Part shown: positions 35,581-44,256 of the stretch, piece by piece
Numbering within the stretch: position 1 is the first letter of the stretch
Layout of the letters: the number at the start of each line of letters is the position of its first letter
Assembly: GCF_004345645.1 (NCBI RefSeq)
Contig: NZ_SLWS01000015.1
Location: 170,381-234,380, forward strand
Origin: Actinocrispum wychmicini
Lineage (GTDB): Bacteria > Actinomycetota > Actinomycetes > Mycobacteriales > Pseudonocardiaceae
Direction of reading: 5' to 3'
Length of the DNA stretch: 64,000 nt
The notes under the pieces: model-generated
What the model was told of the DNA's origin: nothing
The model's database searches: none
Seen by the model: the letters and a program-made list of their open reading frames with translations, nothing else
Translations under genes and position numbers: made by a program

Positions 35581-36289
35581 AGCCGGCGCCCCGCATGGTG
35601 TGGATCATCGGCTCCCGGCCGGTGTCGATCTTCTTGCGCAGGTACGAAATGTACAGCTCGACGATGTTGGCCGCGCCGCCGAAGTCGTAGTTCCACACCC
35701 GGTCGAGGATCTGGGTCTTGCTGAGCACGCGGCGCGGGTTGCGCATCAGGAACCGCAGCAGCTCGAACTCGGTCGCGGTCAGCTGGATCTCCGTGCCGGC
35801 CCGGGTGACCTCGCGGGCGTCCTCGTCCAGCACCAGGTCACCGACCACAATGGACGCTCCGGCACCGGACTCGGCCACCCCGGACCGGCGCAGCAGGGCC
35901 CGCAGCCGCAACACGACCTCCTCCACGCTGAACGGCTTGGTCACGTAGTCGTCGCCGCCCGCGGTCAGGCCGGCGAGCTTGTCCTCCATCGCGTCCTTCG
36001 CGGTCAGGAACAGCACCGCCAGCCTGGGGGTCTCGGCGCGGATCTTGCGCAGGACCTCCAGGCCGTCGAAGTCGGGCAGCATGATGTCGAGCACCACGAC
36101 GTCCGGCCGGAACTCCCGCGCGGTCCGGACCGCGGTGGCGCCGTCGTGCACAGCTCGGGCCTCCCAGCCCTCGTACCGCACGGCGAGCGTCACCAACTCG
36201 GCCAGGGTCGGCTCGTCGTCCACGACGAGCACCCGGACGGGCTGGCCGTCCGGTCGGCGGAGGTCCGGACGCTGGGCGTTCACGCGCAT
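35558..36289 (-). CDS. OmpR-family response regulator
   Basis: About 243 residues. Receiver domain with the acid pair VVDDE, phospho-Asp in VVVLDIMLPDFDG and Lys in DDYVTKPFS; then a winged-helix output domain (LTATEFELLRFLMRNPRRVL, and WNYDFGGAANIVELYISYLRKKI). The frame opens at 36361, but the upstream part is not conserved-looking. I use ATG 36289; GTG at 36283 is also likely since GAGG lies 7 bases before it. Pairs with the overlapping kinase. Targets probably include the divergent exported protein at 36436. Confidence 0.95.
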   Translation of the reverse strand: MRVNAQRPDLRRPDGQPVRVLVVDDEPTLAELVTLAVRYEGWEARAVHDGATAVRTAREFRPDVVVLDIMLPDFDGLEVLRKIRAETPRLAVLFLTAKDAMEDKLAGLTAGGDDYVTKPFSVEEVVLRLRALLRRSGVAESGAGASIVVGDLVLDEDAREVTRAGTEIQLTATEFELLRFLMRNPRRVLSKTQILDRVWNYDFGGAANIVELYISYLRKKIDTGREPMIHTMRGAGYVLKPAG

Positions 36290-36435
36290 GCCTCGATGGT
36301 CGGTGGTGTTGATGTGCGCTCGCTGAGCGGTTCCTGTGTACCAGCTGTGCGTCCGTCGCACCCGTCGAGCGGCTCATAGCGTGGACCCATCAGCCGCACA
36401 GCGGACACACAGCGACGGCGTCGACCGTGGTGGGC

Positions 36436-36978
36436 ATGACTGACACGACTCCTCCCGCCGACCAGGAGATCACCTGGGGCGGGCAGCAACCTCCGCGTAA
36501 ACGTTGGTCCGGGAAGAAGACCACGGCGGCCGTCGCGATCGCCGTCGGGGTGGCCGCCGCGGGCGGTGTCGCCGTCTACGCGGCCAGCGGGTCCGCGGGC
36601 GCCTCCGCGCAGCCCGGGATGGACGGCGGCGGCCCCGGCGGGATGCGCGGCGGGCCAGGCGGCGGCATGATGGACGCGTTGCACGGCACGTTCACCATCT
36701 CGGACGGCAACGGCGGCTACAAGACCGCGATCATGCAGACCGGCGAGGTCACCGCCCTCACCGACACCTCGCTGACGGCCAAGAGCGCCGACGGATACAC
36801 GAAGGTCTACACGTTCAGCACCAGCACGACGTTCGGCCGGGACGGCTCGAAGTCGGACGTGAAGACCGGCGACACCGTCACTGTCGTGGCCACACCCAAC
36901 GGGGACAACGCGACCGCCGACTCGGTCATGGACCGCGCCCAGATGGGCACCGGCCAGGGCGGTCCCCCGCAGAGATGA
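36436..36978 (+). CDS. exported or membrane-anchored protein, Gly/Met-rich, DUF5666-like
   Basis: A 180-residue protein. Cytosolic start MTDTTPPADQEITWGGQQPP, a basic stretch and one hydrophobic segment (TTAAVAIAVGVAAAGGVAVYAA), a Gly/Met-rich spacer (MDGGGPGGMRGGPGGGMMDA) and a small beta-rich domain (VTALTDTSLTAKSADGYTKVYTF; KTGDTVTVVATPNG), the pattern of DUF5666-type OB-like folds. Function unknown. It faces the two-component system with a 146-bp gap and may be its target. The Met-rich spacer could bind metal such as copper; that is a guess. Confidence 0.85.
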   Translation: MTDTTPPADQEITWGGQQPPRKRWSGKKTTAAVAIAVGVAAAGGVAVYAASGSAGASAQPGMDGGGPGGMRGGPGGGMMDALHGTFTISDGNGGYKTAIMQTGEVTALTDTSLTAKSADGYTKVYTFSTSTTFGRDGSKSDVKTGDTVTVVATPNGDNATADSVMDRAQMGTGQGGPPQR

Positions 36979-37073
36979 AGGTGACCCCCTGGTCGGCCGG
37001 TCTTGAAGACATACCAACCTTTCGGCATCGACGGCTTCCACAACCGGACCCTCGCGGTGTTGGCTGTCACCTG

Positions 37074-38576
37074 ATGACCGACGAGGACGGGTGGATCCAG
37101 GGCCAGCAGCTGCTCGAGCTGCTGGCCGTGGTGTCGTCGTACCCGGACGAGGAGTCGGCGATCCGCGGCGCGGCCGAACGGGCGGCCCAGGCGTTGGAGG
37201 CGGAGGTGGCCGCGGTCGTGTTCGGCGAGCGCGTGGCGGCCTGCGTCGGGTTCCCGCGTGGCCGGGTGCCGGCGGTCGACGTCGTCGCGGTCACCCGCCA
37301 TGAGTTGAACACACTGGACGTTCCGGGTGTCGGCCCGTGCGCGACGGTCTCGGCGCGGTGGGGCGGCGCTCGTCCCGGGAGCCTCGTCCTGGCTCGCCGG
37401 GGTGCGACGTTCACGGTCCAGGAGCGGAGCCTGGTCCGTGGGATGGCTCGATTACTTGAGCTGACGCTGACCATGCTCCGCGCGTTGCAACGCAGCGAAC
37501 GGCACGCGGCCGAGAACGCTGAGCTGCTGAAGTCGTTACAGCAGCGGCAACGGTTGGTGGAGCACCTGTTCGACATCCAGCGCGCGATCTCCCGGCGCCG
37601 GCCGCTCGCGCAGATCCTGGACATGATCACCGGCGCCGCCCAGGACCTGCTCGGCGACGAGATCGTCGGACTGTGGCTGCGGGAACCCGAGGGCGACGAG
37701 GCCAGGCTGGTCGCGCACGTCGGCCTGCGCACCGAGGTCGCCCGCCGCCGCCCGGTCATCCCGCTCGTCGAGGCCGGCGCCGCCGGCCAGGCGATGCTCA
37801 CCGACGACGTCGTCGTCCTGCACGGCTACGGCGAGACGTCCACGCTGATCGCCGAACTGACCGACGGCCGGCTCTGCGCGTCGATGGCGGCGCCGGTGCA
37901 CGACAGCGGCACGGTCACCGGCAGCCTCATGGTCGGCGCGCACCGCCAGACCCGGACGTACACCGCGGCGGACGTGCAGACCCTGCGGGCGTTCGCCGAA
38001 CACGTCAGCCTGGCGTTGACCGACGCGAACACCGTCGACCGGATGTACCAGGCGTTCCACGACTCCCTGACCGGGTTGGCGTCCCGCGGCCTGTTCCTGG
38101 ACCAGTTGACCAAGCGCTTGGGCGAGGCCGAGCGCGAGACCAGGCGGGTCGCGCTGCTGTTCATCGACCTGGACCGGTTCAAGGCCGTGAACGACACGCT
38201 CGGCCACGCGGCCGGCGACGACCTGTTGACGATCACCGCCGGCCGGCTGAAGTCCCAGCTGCGCGCCACCGACGTGGCCGCCCGGTTGGGCGGCGACGAG
38301 TTCGCCGTGCTCCTTTACGCTGTGGCGACCACGGCCGACGCGGCCAGGGTGGCCGAACGGATCCTGCGGACCCTGGGCGAGCCGATGCCGATCGCCGGCC
38401 GGCAGCTGCGGGTCAACGCCAGCATCGGGATCGCGCTGAGCACGCCGGGGATGCCCGACCCGGCGGATCTGATGCGGCGCGCGGACGTGGCGTTGTACCA
38501 GGCGAAACGCAACGGCCGGGGTCGCATGGAGGTTTTCGCCGACGAGATGCTCCTGTCGTTTCCGCATGAAGGTTAG
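37074..38576 (+). CDS. GAF-domain diguanylate cyclase
   Basis: A 500-residue soluble protein. N-terminal region with a degenerate GAF-like part (about 1-130), a helical linker (LQRSERHAAENAELLKSLQQ), a GAF domain (about 165-325), and a GGDEF domain (about 330-495). The GGDEF signature is intact in RLGGDEFAVLL and an inhibitory I-site RATD lies 5 residues before it, so it should make c-di-GMP and be inhibited by the product. No EAL domain. ATG at 37074; the frame is open much further upstream but overlaps the preceding gene. In actinomycetes c-di-GMP controls development through BldD and WhiG. Confidence 0.93.
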   Translation: MTDEDGWIQGQQLLELLAVVSSYPDEESAIRGAAERAAQALEAEVAAVVFGERVAACVGFPRGRVPAVDVVAVTRHELNTLDVPGVGPCATVSARWGGARPGSLVLARRGATFTVQERSLVRGMARLLELTLTMLRALQRSERHAAENAELLKSLQQRQRLVEHLFDIQRAISRRRPLAQILDMITGAAQDLLGDEIVGLWLREPEGDEARLVAHVGLRTEVARRRPVIPLVEAGAAGQAMLTDDVVVLHGYGETSTLIAELTDGRLCASMAAPVHDSGTVTGSLMVGAHRQTRTYTAADVQTLRAFAEHVSLALTDANTVDRMYQAFHDSLTGLASRGLFLDQLTKRLGEAERETRRVALLFIDLDRFKAVNDTLGHAAGDDLLTITAGRLKSQLRATDVAARLGGDEFAVLLYAVATTADAARVAERILRTLGEPMPIAGRQLRVNASIGIALSTPGMPDPADLMRRADVALYQAKRNGRGRMEVFADEMLLSFPHEG

Positions 38577-38588
38577 GAACCCTGTGGC

Positions 38589-38987
38589 ATGACGTTCGAC
38601 AGTGCGGACCCGTTTCTGTACCGCGTGCAGACGTACTACCGATATCTGGAGGCGATCCACCGCTGGCGGACGGCCATCGCCGACGCGATCGACAGCGACC
38701 CGGACAAGGTCCTGCGGATCGACGACCCGCACCGGGCGCAGGCGATTTTCGAGCTGCAGGACGCGGTCCGCAGCGCGCAGACGTACGTCGACCTGATCGC
38801 CCCCGCCGAGGCGGTCAAAGCCTGCCGGGACTGGCTGGCGGGCATCTTCGAGCTCGTCCCCGAACTGGTCGGCCGGGCGCCGTCGGACGAAGTGCTCCGG
38901 CAGGACCGCGTCGGCCAGCTGCGCGACAACCCGTCGCACACCGAGAACCCGCTCAAGTCGTTCCGGTCCGACCTCGGCGCCGGCTGA
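38589..38987 (+). CDS. conserved hypothetical protein downstream of the diguanylate cyclase
   Basis: A 132-residue acidic, helical protein with no known motif (MTFDSADPFLYRVQTYYRYL...). It starts 12 bases after the cyclase stop, so is probably co-transcribed. No signal peptide or membrane segment. It has no convincing match to any family I can name; a partner or effector of the cyclase is possible but not shown. Confidence 0.75.
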   Translation: MTFDSADPFLYRVQTYYRYLEAIHRWRTAIADAIDSDPDKVLRIDDPHRAQAIFELQDAVRSAQTYVDLIAPAEAVKACRDWLAGIFELVPELVGRAPSDEVLRQDRVGQLRDNPSHTENPLKSFRSDLGAG

Positions 38988-39066
38988 CCCGGGGTCGGCT
39001 GGGGTGTCAGGTAGGGGAACGCGGTCACCACCATGAGGGCAAACTCTCCGAAGGGGTGTGACTGCG

Positions 39067-39945
39067 GTGCGAGTACTGCTGATCGGGTCGACTGGGGTGT
39101 TGGGCAGCGCCGCGTTGGGCCCGCTGCTCGCCGACGGACACCAGGTCACCGGCCTGGCGCGGAACGACGAACGCGCCGCCGTGATCGCCAAGCAAGGCAT
39201 CACACCGGTCGTGGCCGACCTGTTCGACGTGCAGTCGCTCACCGACGCGCTGCACGGGCACGACGCGGTGATCAACCTGGCGACCCGGATCCCGGTGGGC
39301 GGCAAGCTGATCCGTTCGTCCAGCTGGGTCGAGAACGGCCGGATCCGGACCGAGGGCAGCAAGGCGCTGGTCGCCGCCGCGAAGGCCGCGGACGTCGGGA
39401 TCCTGGTGCAGGAGGGCACTGTTCTCGCGTACGCCGACGGCGGCGACGCCGAACTGGCCGAGAACGCCGCGTTGAACCCGGTCGGGCCGCCGGCCGCGGC
39501 CGTGGCGGCGCACCAGGCCGTGGAGGGGTTCGCCGGGGAGGGCCGGATCGCGGTCCGGCTGCGGATCGCCAACGTGCACGGCGACGACCCGTTGACCCGC
39601 TGGATCCTCAAGGGCGCCAAGGGCCGCGGCCCGTCGTACTTCGGCAACAAGGACGGCTGGATCACCCCCATCCACCCGGCCGACGTGGGCACTGCCATCG
39701 CCGCCGCGCTGTCCGCGCCCAGCGGCGTGTACAACGTGGGCGCCACCCCGGTGCGCAAGCGTGACTTCGGTGCGGTGGTGGCGACCGCGGCCGGCGGCAA
39801 GAAGGCCAGGACGGTCCCGTTCAAGATCGGTTTCCTGAAGATCCTGGCCAGGTCACAGCGGGTGGTGTCGACCAAACTGACCGAGGCCACCGGCTGGAAG
39901 CCGGAGCTGCCCGAGGTCGCGACCAACTGGTTCCCCCGGGTGTGA
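39067..39945 (+). CDS. NAD(P)-dependent epimerase/SDR-like protein without catalytic Tyr-x3-Lys
   Basis: A protein of about 292 residues with the N-terminal Rossmann motif LLIGSTGVLGSAALGPLL (GxxGxxG) and the extended-SDR pattern NLATRIP, VQEGTVLAYADG and VRLRIANVHGDD. Where active members have YxxxK, this one has AAAVAAHQAVEG, so the usual catalytic Tyr and Lys are absent. It may be an atypical SDR that binds NADP as a sensor or has another chemistry. GTG at 39067 gives MRVLLIGSTGVLG with AAGGGG 10 bases before; GTG at 39058 is possible. Confidence 0.85.
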   Translation: MRVLLIGSTGVLGSAALGPLLADGHQVTGLARNDERAAVIAKQGITPVVADLFDVQSLTDALHGHDAVINLATRIPVGGKLIRSSSWVENGRIRTEGSKALVAAAKAADVGILVQEGTVLAYADGGDAELAENAALNPVGPPAAAVAAHQAVEGFAGEGRIAVRLRIANVHGDDPLTRWILKGAKGRGPSYFGNKDGWITPIHPADVGTAIAAALSAPSGVYNVGATPVRKRDFGAVVATAAGGKKARTVPFKIGFLKILARSQRVVSTKLTEATGWKPELPEVATNWFPRV

Positions 39946-39994
39946 ACCCGACCTCCCTAGCCGCGCACCTGGGCGGTCCGGCAAAATTCGTCGG

Positions 39995-40747
39995 ATGGGA
40001 GAACGGCTTCGAGTGCAGAGCGGCGGCACGGGCGACGCGGTCGTGTTGCTGCTGCACGGGTTGGGCGCGACCGGCGACGTCTGGCAGGGCGTCCACGACC
40101 AGCTCGCGGACGGCCCCTGCCGGTGGATCACCCCGGACCTGCCCGGCCATGGCCTGTCCGACCCGCTGGACCGCTACACGTTCGGCCACTTCGCCGCCGC
40201 GCTGGCACCCCTGATCGACGGCGAGGAGCACGTGGTCGTGCTCGGTCACTCCCTCGGCGGGGTGCTCGGCCTGGCGCTGGCCAGCGGCTGGTTCGGCGGC
40301 TCGGTCGACCGCGCCTGCGGCCTGGGCATCAAGGTGGCCTGGTCCGCGGCGGAACTGTCCGGCGCCAAGGCGTACGCGGAACGCGCCAACAAGCTCTACT
40401 TCCTGCGGTCCGAGGCCGCCGAGCGGTACCTGAAGGTCTCCGGCCTCGGCGGCCTGGTGGACCCGGACGACCCACGCGTGGACGCCGGCCTGACCGAGAC
40501 ACCTGACGGCTGGAAGTTGGCGTTCGACCCGCGCACGTTCGCGGTCGGCCGCCCGGACGTCCCTGGCCTGCTCGCCGCCAGCCAGGCGGAAACCCTGCTC
40601 GCGGTGGGCGAACACGACCAGATGTGCAGCCCGGAACAGGTCAAGGAAGTCGACGCGAATGCCACTGTGTTGCCCGGCCTCGGCCACAACGCGCACGTGG
40701 AGGACCCGAGCGCGATGGTCAAGCTGATCGGCGACCTCCTGAGCTAG
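39995..40747 (+). CDS. alpha/beta hydrolase
   Basis: A 250-residue hydrolase with LLLHGLGATGDVW (oxyanion), the nucleophile elbow VLGHSLGGVLGLALA (Ser), the acid in VGEHDQMC and the His in GLGHNAHVEDP. Family: small esterases and related enzymes; substrate unknown. Starts ATG (MGERLRVQSGG), 49 bases after the SDR-like gene. Its stop codon overlaps that of the convergent serine hydrolase (shared CTAG). Confidence 0.9.
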   Translation: MGERLRVQSGGTGDAVVLLLHGLGATGDVWQGVHDQLADGPCRWITPDLPGHGLSDPLDRYTFGHFAAALAPLIDGEEHVVVLGHSLGGVLGLALASGWFGGSVDRACGLGIKVAWSAAELSGAKAYAERANKLYFLRSEAAERYLKVSGLGGLVDPDDPRVDAGLTETPDGWKLAFDPRTFAVGRPDVPGLLAASQAETLLAVGEHDQMCSPEQVKEVDANATVLPGLGHNAHVEDPSAMVKLIGDLLS

Positions 40748-41910
40748 GCAGCGGCCCTGATGACGCGCTGGGCGACCTTCGGCAGGTCCCCACCCATGTG
40801 CAGGGTGTTCACCGAGTAGACCAGGCGGCGGGACAGGTCGAGAGTGGTGCCCATGCCGCTGGCATAGCCGGGCCGGTCGCCGGTCTTGCCCCAGAACACG
40901 ACCTGGCCGACGGTCATCCGGGCGAGCCCGCCACCGATGTGCGCCGGCACGTCGTTGCCCGGGTCGTTGTCACCGTCGTAGTCCGGGACGTTCGGGATGG
41001 CGAAGAGTTCGGCGGTCTGCGCCGGCGGCAGCAGCCGGCCGGACACCAGCGCGGTGAGGAACCGGTCGAGGTCGGGCGCGTTGGAGATCATCTCCGCCGC
41101 CGCCCACTGGAACGTGGGGTTGGCCTCGGTGATGTCGACGTAGTCGGTGTGCCCGTCGACGGTGACGGCCTCGTACCCGTGCGCGTGCGGCCCGTGGATC
41201 TTGACGTCCGTGCCCGGCACAGAGGTGGCGGACAGGTGCAGGGGCTCGATGATCCCGTCGCGGATCGCCGTGCCGTACGGGCAGCCGGTCACCTTCTCGA
41301 TGACCATGCCGAGCACCAGGTAGGGGATGTTGTCGTAGTCCTGCTTGGTGCCCGGGGCGAACGTCATCGGCTGGCCGGCCGTGGCCAGGTCGATCAGCTG
41401 CCGCGGGGTCCAGGTGTCGAACCGGTGGGCGAGGAACCAGGTCGGGTCCTTGTGGTCGATCCTGATCCCGGGGATCCCGGCGGTGTAGTTGAGCAGCTGG
41501 CGGATGGTGACCGGCGCGTACCCGGCGGGCAGCAGGTCGGGCAGGTAGCTCCGCACTGTGCGGTTCAGGTCGATCCGGCCCCGGGCGGCCAGTTGCAGCA
41601 CGGCTGTCGCGGTGAACGTCTTGGTCATGCTGCCAATCCGGAAGCGGCCGTTCGCCGGCACCGGCCGACCGGTGAGGATGTCGGCGACACCCGAGGTGCC
41701 CACCCACGTGCCGGCCGAGCCGCGTACCTGGACCAGCGCACCGCTGGCCTCGTCGTTGGGCAGCCCGGCAATGGCCGCCCGCAGCGCGGCCGGATTCAGC
41801 GGCGGCACGGTAGTGGCCGATGCCGAGGTCGCGAAGGTGGTCGCCAGCAACACAATCCCGCAGACCAGACCGGCAGCGCGGGGTATTCCCTTGAAATGGC
41901 GGGTTTTCAT
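40744..41910 (-). CDS. exported serine hydrolase (beta-lactamase/DD-peptidase class C-like)
   Basis: About 388 residues. N-terminal signal peptide (MKTRHFKGIPRAAGLVCGIV...ATSASA), then a serine penicillin-recognising fold: SxxK as GSMTKTF, YxN as YDNIPY (the Ser of YSN is Asp), and KTG in WGKTGDRPG. The group covers class C beta-lactamases, D-Ala-D-Ala carboxypeptidases and esterases. I choose the ATG at 41910 since it gives a clean signal peptide; the open frame goes on to 42042. The 3' end overlaps the convergent hydrolase by 4 bases. Confidence 0.92.
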   Translation of the reverse strand: MKTRHFKGIPRAAGLVCGIVLLATTFATSASATTVPPLNPAALRAAIAGLPNDEASGALVQVRGSAGTWVGTSGVADILTGRPVPANGRFRIGSMTKTFTATAVLQLAARGRIDLNRTVRSYLPDLLPAGYAPVTIRQLLNYTAGIPGIRIDHKDPTWFLAHRFDTWTPRQLIDLATAGQPMTFAPGTKQDYDNIPYLVLGMVIEKVTGCPYGTAIRDGIIEPLHLSATSVPGTDVKIHGPHAHGYEAVTVDGHTDYVDITEANPTFQWAAAEMISNAPDLDRFLTALVSGRLLPPAQTAELFAIPNVPDYDGDNDPGNDVPAHIGGGLARMTVGQVVFWGKTGDRPGYASGMGTTLDLSRRLVYSVNTLHMGGDLPKVAQRVIRAAA

Positions 41911-41993
41911 GCCGGAAAGCCTGCTACGGTGGCGCACTCGTGCCATCCGTGACACCCCGGAGATCACCCCGAGGGCAACCCGGACACCGCCGA

Positions 41994-42006
41994 GTCCACT
42001 GTGGAC
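41994..42006. repeat. GTCCACTGTGGAC palindromic word (intergenic copy)
   Basis: A 13-bp odd palindrome in the 263-bp gap between the serine hydrolase and the TPR gene, followed by a further GTCCAC half-site at 42013-42018. Exact copies lie at 23185-23197 (in pgk, as the complement) and 50818-50830 (in rsmB); 12-of-13 copies are at 8530-8542, 34288-34300, 53921-53933 and 57649-57661. Confidence 0.6.
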
Positions 42007-42173
42007 GAAAATGTCCACTACGCCGAACGGCGAACCCCCCATTCGGCGGCAGGGGTCGGCCAGAGAGCCCCGGTAAGGTCTGACACTGTCGCCGTCGAAT
42101 CCGACGGCGGCATGTTCATCCCGCTCCTGACCCCGGCGGTGTCCAGACTCTTCGTGGCTTCAGGAGCTACGCC

Positions 42174-43127
42174 ATGGACTCCCTCGGTCAGCGACATCAC
42201 CGGATCGGCGACTCCGACGTTGACCGCCTGGAAGCACGAACCCGTGCGCAGCGCGCCATCGACTACCGCAGCGGCGGCGGCTCCAGCTTTCCCGAACTGC
42301 CCACGCTGATCCACGACGCCCACCACATGTTGGGCCTCGCCGGCACGGAGGCGACGCGGGGCCGTCTCCACCTGGCTGTGGCCGACGTGCACAACCTCAC
42401 CGGCTGGGTGTACTTCGACATCGGCCTGCCGGCACGCGCCCAGGCGCACTTCAGCCAGGCTCTGGCGCTGGCCGGGCAGTCCCATGACGACGACCTGGTC
42501 GCCAACGTCTTCTACCGCCTGGGTCGCGTGTGCCTGCACCACGGCGACCCGGCACAGGCGCTGGAGTACTTCGACTTCGGCCAACTCGCCGCGGACCGGC
42601 CCGGTGGCGAGCTGACGGCCAGCATCCTGTCGATGAACCAGGCGTGGGCGCACGCCAAGACAGGTGCCGCCGATCCGGCCCGCCTGCTGATGGAACGCGC
42701 GACCGACCAGTTCGGGGCAGCCGACCACCGCGACCCGCCGGACTGGGCGAGGTTCTTCACCGAGACCGAGATGCTGGCGATGACGGGTGCCGTGCACACC
42801 ACTTTGGCCGGTGAGGTGGACCCGCGGCACACCGACCGCGCTATCCCGGCGCTGACCGAGGCGACCGACCGCTACGGCCGCGACATGGCCCGCAGCCTGA
42901 CGTTCGGTCTCCTCATGCTGGCGGAGAACCACCTGCTCAGTGGCGATGTCGACGATGGTGTCGACGTCGGCTTCCGGGCACTGGCCTCGGCCGAGAGCCT
43001 CACGTCCACGCGAGTCCGTGACCGCATGCGTCCACTGCGGCAGCGGGCCGAGGAACACCATGCGCACAGCGGTGCCCGGGAGCTCGCGGTGCGAATCGAC
43101 TCGTTCAACGCGGCGACCACCCCATGA
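42174..43127 (+). CDS. TPR-type protein resembling the C-terminal half of HTH-TPR regulators (no HTH)
   Basis: 317 residues of helical tetratricopeptide-like repeats. The opening block (RIGDSDVDRLEARTRAQRAI, then DYRSGGGSSFPEL) is what normally follows the N-terminal helix-turn-helix of large actinobacterial XRE/TPR regulators, and the repeats (LARAQAHFSQALALAGQ-like) are typical of their sensing half. No DNA-binding domain is present and no reading frame upstream could supply one. The ATG has GGAG 7 bases before it. I infer a regulator half acting through protein contact. The stop overlaps the next ATG (ATGA), so translation is coupled to the sigma-like gene. Confidence 0.8.
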   Translation: MDSLGQRHHRIGDSDVDRLEARTRAQRAIDYRSGGGSSFPELPTLIHDAHHMLGLAGTEATRGRLHLAVADVHNLTGWVYFDIGLPARAQAHFSQALALAGQSHDDDLVANVFYRLGRVCLHHGDPAQALEYFDFGQLAADRPGGELTASILSMNQAWAHAKTGAADPARLLMERATDQFGAADHRDPPDWARFFTETEMLAMTGAVHTTLAGEVDPRHTDRAIPALTEATDRYGRDMARSLTFGLLMLAENHLLSGDVDDGVDVGFRALASAESLTSTRVRDRMRPLRQRAEEHHAHSGARELAVRIDSFNAATTP

Positions 43128-43435
43128 CGACGAAACCACTCCGACCGCGAGACCGCTACGCAGGAAGGCCGACCATGAGCACCAGTTATTCCAGGTCCGA
43201 TCAGGTGGCCCGGCTGCTCGCCCTGCTCTCCACCACCCAGCGGGAGGTTCTCCGGCTGCGGCTCGTGGCCCACCTGTCGGTCGAGGAGACCGCGGCGGTG
43301 CTGGGATCCACCCCCGACGCGGTGACCACCGCCCAGGCGCGGGCGCTCCAGGTTCTCCAGGAACAGCTGATCTCCCGCCGCGCGCCCGAAACACCTGTCG
43401 GGTCGAGTGGGCCCCGCGTCCGGAACGCTGAGTGA
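43124..43435 (+). CDS. stand-alone sigma-70 region 4-like protein
   Basis: A 103-residue protein whose core LLALLSTTQREVLRLRLVAH followed by LSVEETAAVLGSTPDAVTTA is sigma-70 region 4.2, the -35-binding helix-turn-helix, with no region 2 at all. Alone it could act as a -35 recognition factor or anti-sigma-like competitor. Two starts are plausible: ATG at 43124, which overlaps the previous stop as ATGA, and ATG at 43175 with GGAAGG 6 bases upstream. Upstream partner is the TPR protein, downstream the ANTAR genes. Confidence 0.8.
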   Translation: MTTKPLRPRDRYAGRPTMSTSYSRSDQVARLLALLSTTQREVLRLRLVAHLSVEETAAVLGSTPDAVTTAQARALQVLQEQLISRRAPETPVGSSGPRVRNAE

Positions 43436-43475
43436 CGCGCAAGTAGACTGGTCGTTTCCGGCCGAGGCGGTGTGC

Positions 43476-44201
43476 GTGAGCGATGATCGGTTGGTTCGCG
43501 TCCTCGCCTACCTCGCCGACCTCGCTGCCGCCAACCACACCGTGGTCTCCAGCGGGACCGCCTGCGAGGCGTGCGTCGCTCTGCTCGACGTCGACGGCGC
43601 GGGGCTGTCCCTCATGAACGGCTCGGGACAGGGCGAGACGCAGTACGCCACGAACAAGATCAGCGCGCTCATCGAGGACACCCAGTTCACCATGGGCGAG
43701 GGGCCCGGTGTGGACGCGTTCCGCTCCGCCATGCCGGTACTGGTCTCCGACCTGGACTCCGGGTCGGGCCGTCGGCGGTGGCCGATGTTCACCGCGGTGG
43801 CGGTCACCGCCGGAGTGCGGGCGGTGTTCGCGTTCCCGCTCCGCAGCGGAGCCATCCGGCTGGGGACGCTCGCGGCCCACCGGTCCACCCCCGGCCCGCT
43901 GACCTCCGGCCAGGTCGCGGACGCGCTGGTGGTCGCCGACCTCATCCTGTCGCAGCTGCTGGGCGAGCTCCGCCCGACCCACCATCCTCCGGGCGGGCGG
44001 CCGACCGACGGATTTCCGCTCAGCCGGACCGAGGTCCACCAGGCCGCCGGGATGATCTCCGCACAACTGGGCGTGCCCATGGAGGAGGCGATGATGCGGC
44101 TGCGCGCGTACGCGTTCGCCCACGAACGAACGATCGCCGACGTGGCCCGGGACGTGGTGACCCGGCGGCTGCGGCTGAACCCGGAACCCGATCCGACATG
44201 A
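43476..44201 (+). CDS. GAF-ANTAR domain protein (first copy)
   Basis: About 241 residues. GAF domain (about 10-150; GAGLSLMNGSGQ, VDAFRSAMPVLVSDL) and a C-terminal ANTAR domain (about 185-240; LSRTEVHQAAGMISAQLGVP and MEEAMMRLRAYAFAHERTI). ANTAR domains bind paired RNA hairpins to allow antitermination. The reading frame opens at 43407 and overlaps the sigma-like gene, but the GTG at 43476 begins the conserved part (MSDDRLVRVLAYLADL). The second copy follows 55 bases after it. Confidence 0.85.
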   Translation: MSDDRLVRVLAYLADLAAANHTVVSSGTACEACVALLDVDGAGLSLMNGSGQGETQYATNKISALIEDTQFTMGEGPGVDAFRSAMPVLVSDLDSGSGRRRWPMFTAVAVTAGVRAVFAFPLRSGAIRLGTLAAHRSTPGPLTSGQVADALVVADLILSQLLGELRPTHHPPGGRPTDGFPLSRTEVHQAAGMISAQLGVPMEEAMMRLRAYAFAHERTIADVARDVVTRRLRLNPEPDPT

Positions 44202-44256
44202 GAATGTGGTTGACAGTGCGAGTCCTGGACGGCACGCCATGACTGAAGAGGTGGGC

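Noticed and set aside
37536..39926. A 796-codon minus-strand frame opposite the cyclase and SDR genes
   Set aside because: Antisense shadow with no motif, while the plus-strand genes carry clear domains.
43407..43475. A longer first GAF-ANTAR protein starting inside the sigma-like gene
   Set aside because: The extra 23 residues are not domain-like, and the GTG at 43476 begins the conserved part.
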